Origin: Streptomyces sp. MP131-18
GTDB taxonomy: Bacteria > Actinomycetota > Actinomycetes > Streptomycetales > Streptomycetaceae
Length of the DNA stretch: 64,000 nt
Direction of reading: 5' to 3'
Assembly (NCBI RefSeq): GCF_001984575.1
Contig: NZ_LZNS01000001.1
Coordinates: 6,909,212-6,973,211 of the forward strand
Positions 16,060-25,300 of the stretch are shown here, one piece after another (the stretch's first letter is position 1; the number at the start of each line of letters is the position of its first letter). A program made the position numbers and the translations under genes. The notes below the pieces were generated by a model. It worked only from the letters and a program-made list of their open reading frames with translations. It had not been told where the DNA came from and did not search any database.

Positions 16060-17355
16060 TCAGCCCGCCAGCTCCCGCACCGCGCGGACCAGGCGGTGCA
16101 CGTGCTCGGCCGGGGTGCCGGCGCCGAAGCTGGCCCGGATCGCCTGCACGGGCCCTTCGCAGTCGCCGTCCGTATCCGCCTCGCCCAGCAGCCGGCGCAC
16201 CAGCGGCTGCGCGCAGAACAGTCCCGAGCGCACCCCGATCCCGTAGCGCTCCGACAGCTCCCGCGCGAACTCCGCGCTGTCCCGGCCCGCCACCGTGAAC
16301 GACACCACCGCGATCCGCGGCGCGTCCGGGCCGAACAGCGACAGCTCCCGGACCGCGGGCACCGCCGCGAGACCGTCCCGCAGCACCCCGAGCAGCCGCT
16401 CCTCGTGCTCGGTCAGCGCCCCGTACCCGGCCGCCGACAGTGCCCGGCACGCGGCGGCGATGGCGTAGGCCCCGATCACGTTCGGCGAGCCCGCCTCGTG
16501 CCTGGCCTCGCCCGCCGACCACTCCGCCGCCAGCCGGCCGTCCGCGCCGCGCGTCACCACGCGCGTCGCGCCGCCGCCCGCCAGGTACGGCTCGGCCGTG
16601 TCCAGCCAGTCCGCGCGGCCGGCCAGCACGCCCGAGCCGAACGGGGCGTACAGCTTGTGGCCCGAGAACGCCACCCAGTCGACGTCCAGGTCCGACACGT
16701 CCACCGCCCGGTGCGGCACCAGCTGCGCCGCGTCGAGCACGATGCGGGCGCCGTTCCGGTGCGCGGCCGCGGCCAGTTCGCGCACCGGCCACAGTTCACC
16801 GGTGACGTTGGAGGCCCCGGTGACGCACAGCAGCTTCGGCGCGCCCGCGGGCGCCTTCGCGAGGGCCGACTCCGCGGCGCGTACGGCCGCCGCGTGGGAA
16901 CGGGGCGCGGGCAGGTGCGTGACGTGGTGGCGGCGCCACGGCAGCAGCGCCGCGTGGTGCTCGGTCTCGAAGACGAAGACGTGCGTGCCCGCGGGCAGCG
17001 CGGTGGCCAGCAGGTTCAGCGAGTCGGTGGTGGACCGGGTGAACACCACCCGGTCGTCCGGGCGGCAGCCGAGGAACGAGGCCACCGTCTCCCGGCTGCG
17101 TTCGAACAACTCCGTGGCGCGCTGCGAAAGGTACCCGGCGCCGCGGTGCACGCTGCCGTACAGCGGCGCGAACTCCGCGACGTCCGCCCACACCGAGCGC
17201 AGGGCGGGGGCGCTGGCCGCGTAGTCGAGGGCCGCGTACTCCACTTCGCCGCCGGCGGCGAGCGGCACGCGCACCCCGTCGCTCAGCACGGACAGCGCGG
17301 GGCCGGTGGGGGCGTGTGTGTTTCCGGGCAGCGTGCCGCAGGACAGAGTGGTCAT
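16060..17355 (-). CDS. Class V PLP-dependent aminotransferase / cysteine desulfurase-like enzyme under a SAM-IV riboswitch
   Basis: ATG 17355 is chosen because TTGGAG lies upstream. The 431-residue protein has the class V fold signatures YGSVHRGAGYLSQRATELFE, TRSTTDSLN, the cofactor aspartate in IVLDAAQLVPH, and Lys234 in FSGHKLY as the PLP lysine. A desulfurase-like catalytic cysteine may be the one in SGLFCAQPLV. Relatives are SufS/Csd-type desulfurases and selenocysteine lyases. The leader RNA is a SAM-IV riboswitch, which ties the gene to sulfur amino acid metabolism. It is not in a suf operon, so the substrate is uncertain. Confidence 0.88.
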   Translation of the reverse strand: MTTLSCGTLPGNTHAPTGPALSVLSDGVRVPLAAGGEVEYAALDYAASAPALRSVWADVAEFAPLYGSVHRGAGYLSQRATELFERSRETVASFLGCRPDDRVVFTRSTTDSLNLLATALPAGTHVFVFETEHHAALLPWRRHHVTHLPAPRSHAAAVRAAESALAKAPAGAPKLLCVTGASNVTGELWPVRELAAAAHRNGARIVLDAAQLVPHRAVDVSDLDVDWVAFSGHKLYAPFGSGVLAGRADWLDTAEPYLAGGGATRVVTRGADGRLAAEWSAGEARHEAGSPNVIGAYAIAAACRALSAAGYGALTEHEERLLGVLRDGLAAVPAVRELSLFGPDAPRIAVVSFTVAGRDSAEFARELSERYGIGVRSGLFCAQPLVRRLLGEADTDGDCEGPVQAIRASFGAGTPAEHVHRLVRAVRELAG

Positions 17356-17369
17356 GGCGAAAAACTCCA

Positions 17370-17489
17370 AGATCCGCGCTTGCCACGGACCTTGCTGTCC
17401 GCGGCCCGGTCATCACCCGGAGCACCCCACCACGGCAGGAGGGTTGCCGGACAGCGGACCGGGGTCCATCAGCGCTGTCACTCGTGACC
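17370..17489 (-). ncRNA. SAM-IV riboswitch
   Basis: Read on the minus strand from 17489, the leader begins GGTCACGAGTGACAGCG, continues with CGCTGTCCGGCAACCCTCC, GGTGGGGTGCTCCGGGTGA and TGACCGGGCC, and ends with GTGGCAAGCGCGGATC. These are the conserved core and pseudoknot segments of the actinobacterial SAM-IV class as I recall it. It lies in the 5' leader of the class V PLP gene, 15 nt upstream of the start, so high S-adenosylmethionine should switch the gene off, probably at translation. Confidence 0.85.
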
Positions 17490-17681
17490 TTGTGGGTGAT
17501 TCTGCCACACACCGCCGCCTCGTCGGCCACTCGCCCGTGGGATGAGGATCACACGAAGGAAGTACGCAGTGCATGCGGGCGATTGCACCGGGTAGCACGG
17601 GCGGTGTTCATTGGCCCCGATCACGGCGCTGCCCCGCAGCGGCGCCGCCACGCAGGGCCATTGCCAAGCCGAGAGGACATC

Positions 17682-18017
17682 ATGCGCATTCGACACGCCG
17701 CGGGCACCCTGGCCGCCGCCGCCCTCATCGCCGTCACCGGACCGGCCGTCACCGCCCAGGCACAGACCGGGGAGTTCAGGTACCACACCCTCGGCGGCAA
17801 CGAGAACGTCGTCGACCTCCCCGAGCCGTACCTGTGCTACCCGCTGGCCGACCCGGAGGAGCCCGCCGTGGGCGGCTTCAACGCGACGGTGTTCACCGCC
17901 CGCCTGTACGCGGACGGCGCCTGCACCTACGAGTTGCCGCGGGACATCCAGTCCGGCGCCGGATTCGAGAGCGAGGGGGCAGGCAGCGTGAAGTTCTTCC
18001 CGACGAGGAACGCCTGA
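17682..18017 (+). CDS. Small secreted protein of unknown function
   Basis: The ATG at 17682 follows GAGAGGA. The 111-residue product has a clear Sec signal peptide (RIRHAAGTLAAAALIAVTGP, Ala-x-Ala-like site near residue 28) and a mature domain of about 83 residues with two cysteines (LCYPLAD and DGACTYEL) that could form a disulfide. This resembles small actinomycete exported proteins with a beta-rich fold, but I cannot assign a family. It stops 4 bp before the stop of the convergent alcohol dehydrogenase gene. Confidence 0.75.
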   Translation: MRIRHAAGTLAAAALIAVTGPAVTAQAQTGEFRYHTLGGNENVVDLPEPYLCYPLADPEEPAVGGFNATVFTARLYADGACTYELPRDIQSGAGFESEGAGSVKFFPTRNA

Positions 18018-18021
18018 CCGT

Positions 18022-19059
18022 TCACGGCACGAGCACCAGGCGTACCGGCCGGTCCGCGCCGCTCGTCAGCCGTTCCACCGCATGTGGCGCCTCGGTCAGC
18101 GGCACCAGGCCGCTGACCGAGGGCCCCAGGTCCAGGCGGCCCGTCGTGGCCAGCCGGATCAGCTCCTCGATGTGCCCTGGTCCTGAACCGTAGTGGCCGC
18201 GCACCTGGTTGCCCAGGTAGCTGAACCGCGTGCCCTGCGTGATCGTCAACGGTTCGTGTGTCAGCCCCACCAGCACCAGCACACCGGCCGCGCCGAGCAC
18301 CGCCGCGGCCTGCTCGCGCACCGCGGGCACGCCCGCGAAGTCGAGCGCGACGTCGAGGCCCGCGCCGCCCGTCGCGCGCAGCACCGCCGCGGTGAGATCG
18401 GGCGCCGCCGGGTCGAGGGCGGCGTCCGCGCCGAAGGCCAGCGCCCGTTCCCTGGCCACGGGCAGCGGGTCCACGGCGATGACCGGCACCGCGCCCGCCA
18501 GCCGCGCCAGGCGCACGGCGTGCGCCCCCAGGCCGCCCGCGCCCCAGATCCCCACCGACTGTGCCGGCCGCACCCCCGCCGTTCCCACGACGGCCGCATA
18601 GGGCGTGGAGACCGCGTCGGGGATGATCGCCGCCTGCTCGAACGGCAGCCCGTCCGGAATCGGCACCAGCGTGTCCTCGCGGGCCAGCGCGTACCGCGCC
18701 CACCCGCCGTCGTAGTCCACGCCGCGGGTCAGCACCCGCGGGCACGGCCTGCGGCGCACGCACGAGGGGCACACCCCGCAGCTCTGCCCGGCCGCCAGCA
18801 GGACCCGCCGCCCGGGCGCCCAGTCGCCCACGAGCCGCGGGCCGGCCGCGTGCACCACGCCCGCCACCTCGTGCCCGAGCGTCACCTTCTCGCCCGCCAG
18901 GTACAGCGGCCGCAGCGAGCCGTCGATCAGGTGCGCGTCCGAGAGGCACACCCCCGCCGCCCGCACCTCGATCAGCACCTCGCCCGGTCCCGGCTCCGGC
19001 ACCGGAACCTCCTCGACGGTGAACCGTCCCGCCGCCACGTCAAGCCGTCCCGCAGGCAT
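18022..19059 (-). CDS. Zinc-dependent alcohol dehydrogenase (MDR family)
   Basis: ATG 19059 (GGTGGAG just upstream) gives 345 residues; GTG 19068 is an alternative start. The protein is a medium-chain dehydrogenase: AAGVCLSDAH with the catalytic-zinc cysteine, GHEVAGVV, the structural-zinc cysteines in CGVCPSCVRRRPC, and the NAD-binding motif GIWGAGGLGAHA. It would oxidise an alcohol or reduce an aldehyde with NAD(P). It is convergent with the small secreted protein gene and divergent from the acyl-CoA dehydrogenase gene, so it may belong to the same catabolic locus as the latter. Confidence 0.92.
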   Translation of the reverse strand: MPAGRLDVAAGRFTVEEVPVPEPGPGEVLIEVRAAGVCLSDAHLIDGSLRPLYLAGEKVTLGHEVAGVVHAAGPRLVGDWAPGRRVLLAAGQSCGVCPSCVRRRPCPRVLTRGVDYDGGWARYALAREDTLVPIPDGLPFEQAAIIPDAVSTPYAAVVGTAGVRPAQSVGIWGAGGLGAHAVRLARLAGAVPVIAVDPLPVARERALAFGADAALDPAAPDLTAAVLRATGGAGLDVALDFAGVPAVREQAAAVLGAAGVLVLVGLTHEPLTITQGTRFSYLGNQVRGHYGSGPGHIEELIRLATTGRLDLGPSVSGLVPLTEAPHAVERLTSGADRPVRLVLVP

Positions 19060-19204
19060 CGTCTCCACCGGCCGAACCGTAGCCCCGCCTCGCCGCGCGC
19101 GCCAGAGCGCGCCAGGCCGCGCGAGGGCACGCCCTGTTGAGCCGCGCCCCGCCCGCCGCTAACCTCCCCGGGCACGCACCCCACCACCGCACGAGGAGGC
19201 CGAT

Positions 19205-20428
19205 GTGGACTTCGCGCACACTCCCCGGGCGCGCGGCTACCTCGAATCCGTGCGCCACTTCCTCGAATCGGAGATCCTGCCCGCCGAGGCCGCACACCGG
19301 GCGCATCTGAGCGCCGCGCGCGAACGGCCAGGACCGTGGACCGTTCCGCCCGTGACCGCCGAGCTGAAGGCCGGCGCCCGCGCCGCCGGACTGTGGAACC
19401 TCTACCTCTCCGACCCGGCGCACGGGCCCGGCCTCACCACTGCCGAATACGCCCCGCTCGCCGAGCAGATGGGCCACTCGCCGCTCGCGCCCGAGGTCTT
19501 CAACTGCAACGCCCCCGACACCGGCAACGCCGAGGTCCTGCTGCACCACGGCTCCCGCGAGCAGCGCGACCGGTGGCTCGCGCCGCTGCTCGCCGGTGAG
19601 ATCCGTTCCGCGTTCTGCATGACCGAGCCCGGTGTCGCCTCATCCGACGCCACCACCATGGCCGCCACCGCCGTCGTCCAGGGCGACGAGGTCGTCCTCA
19701 ACGGCCGCAAGTGGTGGAGCACCGGCCTCGGCCACCCCGACTGCCGGTTCCTCGTCTTCATGGGCCTCACCGACCCCGCCGCCGAGCGCCACCGGCGGCA
19801 CTCCATGGTGCTCGTCCCCACCGGCACCCCGGGCGTCCGCATCGAACGGATGCTGCCCGTGCTCGGCCACTATGACGAGCCCTACGGCCACGGCGAGGTC
19901 ACCTTCACCGATGTGCGCCTGCCCAGCGACGCGGTCATCGGCGGCCCGGGTCACGGCTTCGCCATCGCCCAGTCCCGGCTCGGCCCCGGCCGCATCCACC
20001 ACTGCATGCGCCTGATCGGCCTCGCGGAGCGCGCCCTCCACCTCGCCTGCCGCCGCGCCACGGCCCGCACCGCCTTCGGCCGGCCGCTGGCCGACCTCGG
20101 CGGCAACCGCGAACGCATCGCCCGCGCCCGCATCGCCATCGACCAGGCGCGGCTGCACGTGCTGCACGCCGCCTGGCTGCTCGACACCCGGGGGCCCGCA
20201 GCGGCCCGCGGTCCGCTGTCCCAGGTCAAGGCGGCCGTGCCCGCCATGGCCTGCGACGTCGTCGACATGGCCGTCCAACTGCACGGCGCCGTCGGCCTCT
20301 CCGACGACACCCCGCTCGCCGCCGCCTACGCCACCGCCCGCGCGCTGCGCCTGGCCGACGGACCCGACGAAGTGCACCTCGCCCTCGTCGCCCGCCTCGA
20401 ACTCGCCGCGCAGCAGGAGCAGTCGTGA
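19205..20428 (+). CDS. Acyl-CoA dehydrogenase (ACAD10/11-like)
   Basis: The start is GTG 19205, 5 nt after a GAGGAGG ribosome binding site. The 407-residue flavoenzyme shows AFCMTEPGVASSDATTM and GRKWWSTG of the FAD-binding middle domain and a C-terminal helical domain with RTAFGRPLADLGG and VQLHGAVGLSDDTPLA. It oxidises an acyl-CoA at the alpha-beta position with electron transfer flavoprotein as acceptor. The next gene overlaps by 4 bp and encodes an APH-type kinase. The same two domains are fused in animal ACAD10/ACAD11, which act on 4-hydroxyacyl-CoAs, so this pair may degrade 4-hydroxy acids. Confidence 0.92.
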   Translation: MDFAHTPRARGYLESVRHFLESEILPAEAAHRAHLSAARERPGPWTVPPVTAELKAGARAAGLWNLYLSDPAHGPGLTTAEYAPLAEQMGHSPLAPEVFNCNAPDTGNAEVLLHHGSREQRDRWLAPLLAGEIRSAFCMTEPGVASSDATTMAATAVVQGDEVVLNGRKWWSTGLGHPDCRFLVFMGLTDPAAERHRRHSMVLVPTGTPGVRIERMLPVLGHYDEPYGHGEVTFTDVRLPSDAVIGGPGHGFAIAQSRLGPGRIHHCMRLIGLAERALHLACRRATARTAFGRPLADLGGNRERIARARIAIDQARLHVLHAAWLLDTRGPAAARGPLSQVKAAVPAMACDVVDMAVQLHGAVGLSDDTPLAAAYATARALRLADGPDEVHLALVARLELAAQQEQS

Positions 20429-21462
20429 ACGCCGTCCGCGCCGAGGACGCCTTCGACGTCGCCCGCGTCGACACCTGGCTCAAACGGCAGCTCCCGCACC
20501 TGACCGGCACCCCCGAGGTCTCCCAGTTCACCGGCGGCGCCTCCAACCTCACCTACCTGCTGCGCTACCCCGGCGCCGAACTCGTCCTGCGCCGCCCGCC
20601 CGCCGGGCACAAGGCCGCGTCCGCCCACGACATGGCCCGCGAACACCACGTGCTCCAGGCGCTCGCGCCCGCGTTCCCCCTGGTGCCCGCCGTCCGCGCG
20701 CTGTGCCGGGACCCCGCCGTCATCGGCTGCGACTTCCTGGTGATGGACCGCGTGCCCGGCGTCGTCCTGCGCCGCGACCCGCCGCCTGGACTCGCCCTGG
20801 ACACCGCCCGCGCCAGGGCCCTCTCGGAAACCTACGTCGACACCCTCGTCGAGCTGCACCGCGTCGAGCCCACGGCCCCCGGCCTGGCGGAACTCGGCCG
20901 TGGCGAAGGCTACGTGCGGCGCCAGGTCGAGGGCTGGACCCGCCGCTACGAACGGGCCCGCACCCCCGGCTCGCCCGACTTCGCCGCCGTCACCTCCTGG
21001 CTCGCCGCCCACCGGCCGGCCGACACCGGGGCCCGCGTCATCCACAACGACTGGCGGCTGGACAACCTCGTCCTGGACGCCGACGACCTGCGCGTGCGCG
21101 GTGTCCTCGACTGGGAGATGGCCACCATCGGCGACCCCCTGATGGACCTCGGCGGCGCCCTCGCCTACTGGACCGAGGCCGGGGACGGCCCCGCCGCCCT
21201 CGCCGCCCGCCGCCAGCCGAGCCACCTGCCCGGGATGTACACCCGCGCCCAGATCGTGGCCCGCTACTGCGCACGCACCGGCCTGCGCGCGGACCACTGG
21301 CCGTTCTACGAGACCTTCGGCCGGTTCCGGCTCGCGGCCATCGCCCAGCAGATCACCTACCGTTACCACCACGGCCAGACCCACAACCCGGCGTTCCGCG
21401 ACCTGCCCGCCGTCGTGGCGGACCTGCACCGCCGCTGCACGGCCGCCGTCCGCGCCGCCTGA
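20425..21462 (+). CDS. Aminoglycoside-phosphotransferase-fold kinase (ACAD10/11 kinase-domain homologue)
   Basis: The 345-residue protein starts at GTG 20425, overlapping the acyl-CoA dehydrogenase stop (GTGA). The kinase motifs are FTGGASNLTYLLRYPG (glycine loop), VLRRPPAGHK with the nucleotide-binding lysine region, HNDWRLDNLVLD (catalytic loop with Asp) and GVLDWEMATIGDPLMDLG (metal-binding Asp). The domain and its coupling to an ACAD suggest phosphorylation of a 4-hydroxyacyl-CoA before elimination, as in ACAD11 or bacterial levulinate catabolism. It is not expected to be an antibiotic-resistance enzyme. Confidence 0.9.
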   Translation: MNAVRAEDAFDVARVDTWLKRQLPHLTGTPEVSQFTGGASNLTYLLRYPGAELVLRRPPAGHKAASAHDMAREHHVLQALAPAFPLVPAVRALCRDPAVIGCDFLVMDRVPGVVLRRDPPPGLALDTARARALSETYVDTLVELHRVEPTAPGLAELGRGEGYVRRQVEGWTRRYERARTPGSPDFAAVTSWLAAHRPADTGARVIHNDWRLDNLVLDADDLRVRGVLDWEMATIGDPLMDLGGALAYWTEAGDGPAALAARRQPSHLPGMYTRAQIVARYCARTGLRADHWPFYETFGRFRLAAIAQQITYRYHHGQTHNPAFRDLPAVVADLHRRCTAAVRAA

Positions 21463-21481
21463 CCCGGCCTCCGGCGCCGGG

Positions 21482-22351
21482 TCACCGTGCGCCGCAGGCC
21501 AGTTCGCCCACGGACCGGCCCGAGAAGAAGTCGTCGAGCAGCCCGACGAACTGCCTGGGCCGCTCAAGCCACATCAGGTGGCCCGCGTCCGGCACCGTCA
21601 CGAAGGCCGCCCCGGGGATCATCGCCGCCACCCGCCGGCCCGTCTCCGGCGGCGTGCACAGGTCCAGCTCACCGGCGAGCACCAGCGTCGGCACCTCGTG
21701 CCCCCCGGACCGCAGCCGCGGATGGGCGAGGACCCGCGCCGAGTTCTCCGCGTACCGGACGGCCGCCTCCGGCGTCATCCCGGCGAACTGGGCGCGCAAC
21801 AGCTGCGTCAGCGCCTCGTTCCGCCCGTCCGCGGCTCCGGCCCGCGTCCGCGGCGCCAGCAGCGACAGCATCACCTCCGTGAACTCCACGGTCCGGCCGG
21901 CCGCGAGCAGCTCCACCGTCCGCTCGTGCGTGGCCTTGGTGTGCGCCGGAACGCCGTCGAACGCGCCGCTGAGCACCATGCGCGCGATCCGGTCGGGACA
22001 GCGCTGCGCCAGGCAGTAGGCCACCAGCGATCCGTAGGACGCCCCCACCAGGTTGACCCGCGGCCGGCCGAGCCCGGTGAGCAGGTGCTCAAGCGCGGCG
22101 GCCAGGAAGTCGTAACCGTACCGGGCCGGCAGGTCGTCCGCGTCGCCCCAGCCCGGCAGGTCGACGGTGACCAGGTCGGCCATCGCGCCGAAGTACGGCT
22201 GGTGCTGCCGCCAGGAGTCCTTGTCCTGGAACGCCCCGCCCAGGATCAGCACCGGGTCGAGGCGCGGGCGGTGCGCTGCGACCACCCGGCAGCTGTATCG
22301 GAACCCCTCGTAAGCGAACTCCCGCACCTCGCCGGTGTCATGCCCGGACAC
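21482..22351 (-). CDS. Alpha/beta hydrolase, probable product-release or editing thioesterase for the adjacent PKS
   Basis: GTG 22351 follows AAGGAG. The gene overlaps the 3' end of the PKS gene by 14 bp, so translation is coupled. The 289-residue protein has an alpha/beta-hydrolase core with nucleophile Ser in VGASYGSLVAY, acid Asp in AGELDLC, and His in DAGHLMWLE. The PKS ends in an ACP without a thioesterase domain, so this enzyme is the best candidate for hydrolytic or cyclising release of its product. That role is inferred from context. It resembles lipase-like and proline iminopeptidase-like hydrolases more than type II thioesterases. Confidence 0.88.
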   Translation of the reverse strand: MSGHDTGEVREFAYEGFRYSCRVVAAHRPRLDPVLILGGAFQDKDSWRQHQPYFGAMADLVTVDLPGWGDADDLPARYGYDFLAAALEHLLTGLGRPRVNLVGASYGSLVAYCLAQRCPDRIARMVLSGAFDGVPAHTKATHERTVELLAAGRTVEFTEVMLSLLAPRTRAGAADGRNEALTQLLRAQFAGMTPEAAVRYAENSARVLAHPRLRSGGHEVPTLVLAGELDLCTPPETGRRVAAMIPGAAFVTVPDAGHLMWLERPRQFVGLLDDFFSGRSVGELACGAR

Positions 22352-25300
22352 CCGTATGCTCCTTCCGCGCGGCGCGGCCGACCCTGGGCACGGTGCGCCG
22401 GGCGAGGTCGGTGAGTCCGGAGGCGTTCATGATCTCCAGGGCCGGCAGGTCGCAGCCCAGGCGCCGCCGCGCCGCGACCACCAGCTCCGCGGCCATCAGC
22501 GAGTCCATGCCCAGCCGGTCGAGGCGGCGGGCCCGGTCGATGCGGTCCGGCTCGGTGTGCAGCACTCTGGCCAGCTCCTCCGCGAGTACGTCGGCGACCA
22601 CGCCCGTGGCCTCCTCCTCCGACAGGCCGGAAAGGCGTCTGCCCAGCTCCTCGGGGCCCCCGTCGCGCGGCCGGCCGCCGCCCTCGGAGAGGACGGCCGC
22701 GAAGCGCGGACCGTTCACCCCCGGCATCACCTCGCGCAGCCGGTCCCAGTCGAAGTGCCCGACGGTGCCCACCCCGACGCCCGCCGCCTCGAAGGCCAGG
22801 CTCGCGGCGTGCGCCTCCGCCGGCGTCATCGGGTGCACCCCGATCCGCTCAAGGCGGCTCGTCAGCAGCGGATCGCGCGCCGCGAAGCCCGTCTCGCCCA
22901 GCGTGCCGAGCGCCACGGCCAGCCCGGGGGAACCCGCCGCGCGCCGTCGGCGGACCAGCGCTTCGAGATACAGGTTCCCCGCGGCATAGGCCGCCTGCCC
23001 CAGGTTCCCGACGCCCGCGGCGAACGAGGAGTAGGCCAGGAACAGATCCAGCGGCAGCTCCGCGGTCAGCCCGTCGAGCAGCGCGCCGCCGAGGAACTTC
23101 GGCGCCAGCACGGCCCGGATGCGCTCCGCCGTCAGCTCCGCGAGCGGCGCGTCGTCGATGTGCATGGTGGCGTGCACGACGCCCCGCACCGGCCGCCCCT
23201 GCGCCGCGGCCCGGGCGACGATCCCGCGCAGCACCGCCTCGTCCGTGACGTCCGCCGCGTGCACGGACGTCCGCGCGCCGAGGCCGTGCAGGGCCGCGAG
23301 CAGCTCGGCCGCGCCCGGGGTGTCCGCGCCGCGGCGCGACAGCAGCGCCAGGTGCCCGGCCCCGCGCCCGGCGAGCCGGCGCGCGGTGTCGGCGCCGAGC
23401 CCGCTGAGGCCGCCCGCCACCAGATAGGTGCCGCCCGGGTCCAGGGCGGGCGGCTCGGCGGGACGTTCCACCCGCGGCGGGCGCGTCAGGTCGATGACGA
23501 CCTTCCCCAGGTGCCTGGAGTGCTGGAGCGCGGCCAGTGCCTGCCCGACGCCCGCGGCCGGCCACTGCCGGTGCGGCAGCGGCGGGTACGTGCCCGCCGC
23601 GACCCCTTCCGCCACGGCGCGGAAGCGCTCGGCGGCCAGCTCGGGCGCGGCCGCCGTCAGCCGGGAGGCGTCCACGACGAACACGCTGATGTTGTCCCGC
23701 AGCAGCCGCATCGGCAGCGGGCTGTCCGCATAGATGTCGCGCTTGCCCAGCTCGACGAACCGCCCGCCGGTGCACAGCAGTTCGAGGCCCCGGGTCAGGG
23801 CCTCGCCGGCCAGCGAGTTCAGCACGATGTCGACGCCCCGGCCGCCGGTGCGCTCCCGCACCTCCTCGGCGAAGCGCAGGCTCCGCGAGTCCAGCACGTG
23901 CTCGACGCCGAGCAGCCGCAGCAGGCTCCGCTTCGCGGGCGTGCCCGCGGTCGCGATCACGGTGACCCCGAGCGACCGCAGCAGGTGCACGGCGGCCAGG
24001 CCCACCCCGCCGGCCCCGCCGTGCACCAGGGCCGTTTCACCCGGTACCGGACGGGCCAGCCGTTCGAGGCCGTGGTGCAGCGTGAACCACACGACGGGCA
24101 GGGTCGCGCCCGCCGCGAAGTCCATGCCGTCGGGCAGGCGCCCGGCGGAGCGCGCGTCCGTGACGACGTGCGAGGCGAGCGAGCCCGGCGCCAGGGCGAA
24201 CACTCGGTCGCCCGGCGCAAACTCCTCCACACCGGCGCCCGTTGCGCGGACCACGCCGGCGCATTCGAGCCCGAGCCGGTGCGCCACGGCCGCACCGTCC
24301 TCCGCCCCCGCGGGCAGCAGCCCGGTGGCGAGGAGCGCGTCGCGGTAGTTGAGCCCCGCGGCCCGCACCTCGATCAGCAGTTCGCCGGGGCCGGGCGCGG
24401 CGGTCGGCGCGGGCACCCAGGCCAGCCGCGGCGTCAGGCTCGCCTCGCGCAACTGGAGCCGGAACGGCGCCCGTTCCGCGACCTCGCCCTCGCCCTCGCC
24501 CGCGTCCGTCGTCGCGTCCGCATCCTCACCCGTGCCCCCGTCCGCCGCGGCGCCCAGCGGCAGCATGCGCGGCGTGAAGCGGCCCCTGCGGGTCAGCACC
24601 ACCTCGTCGCCGTCGTCCGGCGCCAGCAGCTCGCGGGCCAGCCGCCGGGCGTCCGCGGCCGGATCGGGACCGCGGTCCAGCGAGATGCGGCGCACGGCGA
24701 CCCCCGGCCGCTCGTTCCCGAAGGTGCGGGCGGCGGCCCACACGGCCGCGTCCCGCACGTGGGAGACGCCCGCGGGCGCGGGCAGCGCCCCGCACGGCCG
24801 CGTGACCAGGGACAGCGCGGCCCCTGGCGCCGAGACGAACGCCTCGTGCCCGGCGAGCGCGGCGAGGAACGCGGTGCGCCGCACCGCCTCGTCCAGCGCC
24901 CCCGCCGGGTCCGCCGCGGCCGGGTCGTCCGCGAGCAGGAAGACGACGTGCGGCGCGCCCCGCACACCGGAGAGCACCTCGCCGGGCAGCCCGCCCGCCG
25001 CGCCCGCGTCCACCACGGGCACCGGCGCCCCGGCCGCCGCGCCGAGCTCCGCGGCAAGGGCGCGCGCCGCCGCGTCCGCCGGCCGCTCGGCGGCCACGAC
25101 CAGGCCCGCCCCGCCGGCCGCGGGCGGCCCGCAGTCCGCCGCGGCGGGCCCGCCCGCCCGGCGGGCGAGCAGCACGGACATCGCCGGCTCCGCGCCGTCC
25201 GCCACCGGCTCCCCGGCGCGGCACACGTCCGTGAACCCGCACTCGGCGAGGAGCGTCGCCCAGCGTTCCGCGGGCAGCAGCGGCGACGCGGTGCGCAGCT

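Noticed and set aside
20425..21462. Aminoglycoside resistance kinase
   Set aside because: The gene is coupled to an acyl-CoA dehydrogenase and resembles the ACAD10/11 kinase domain, so metabolic function fits better.
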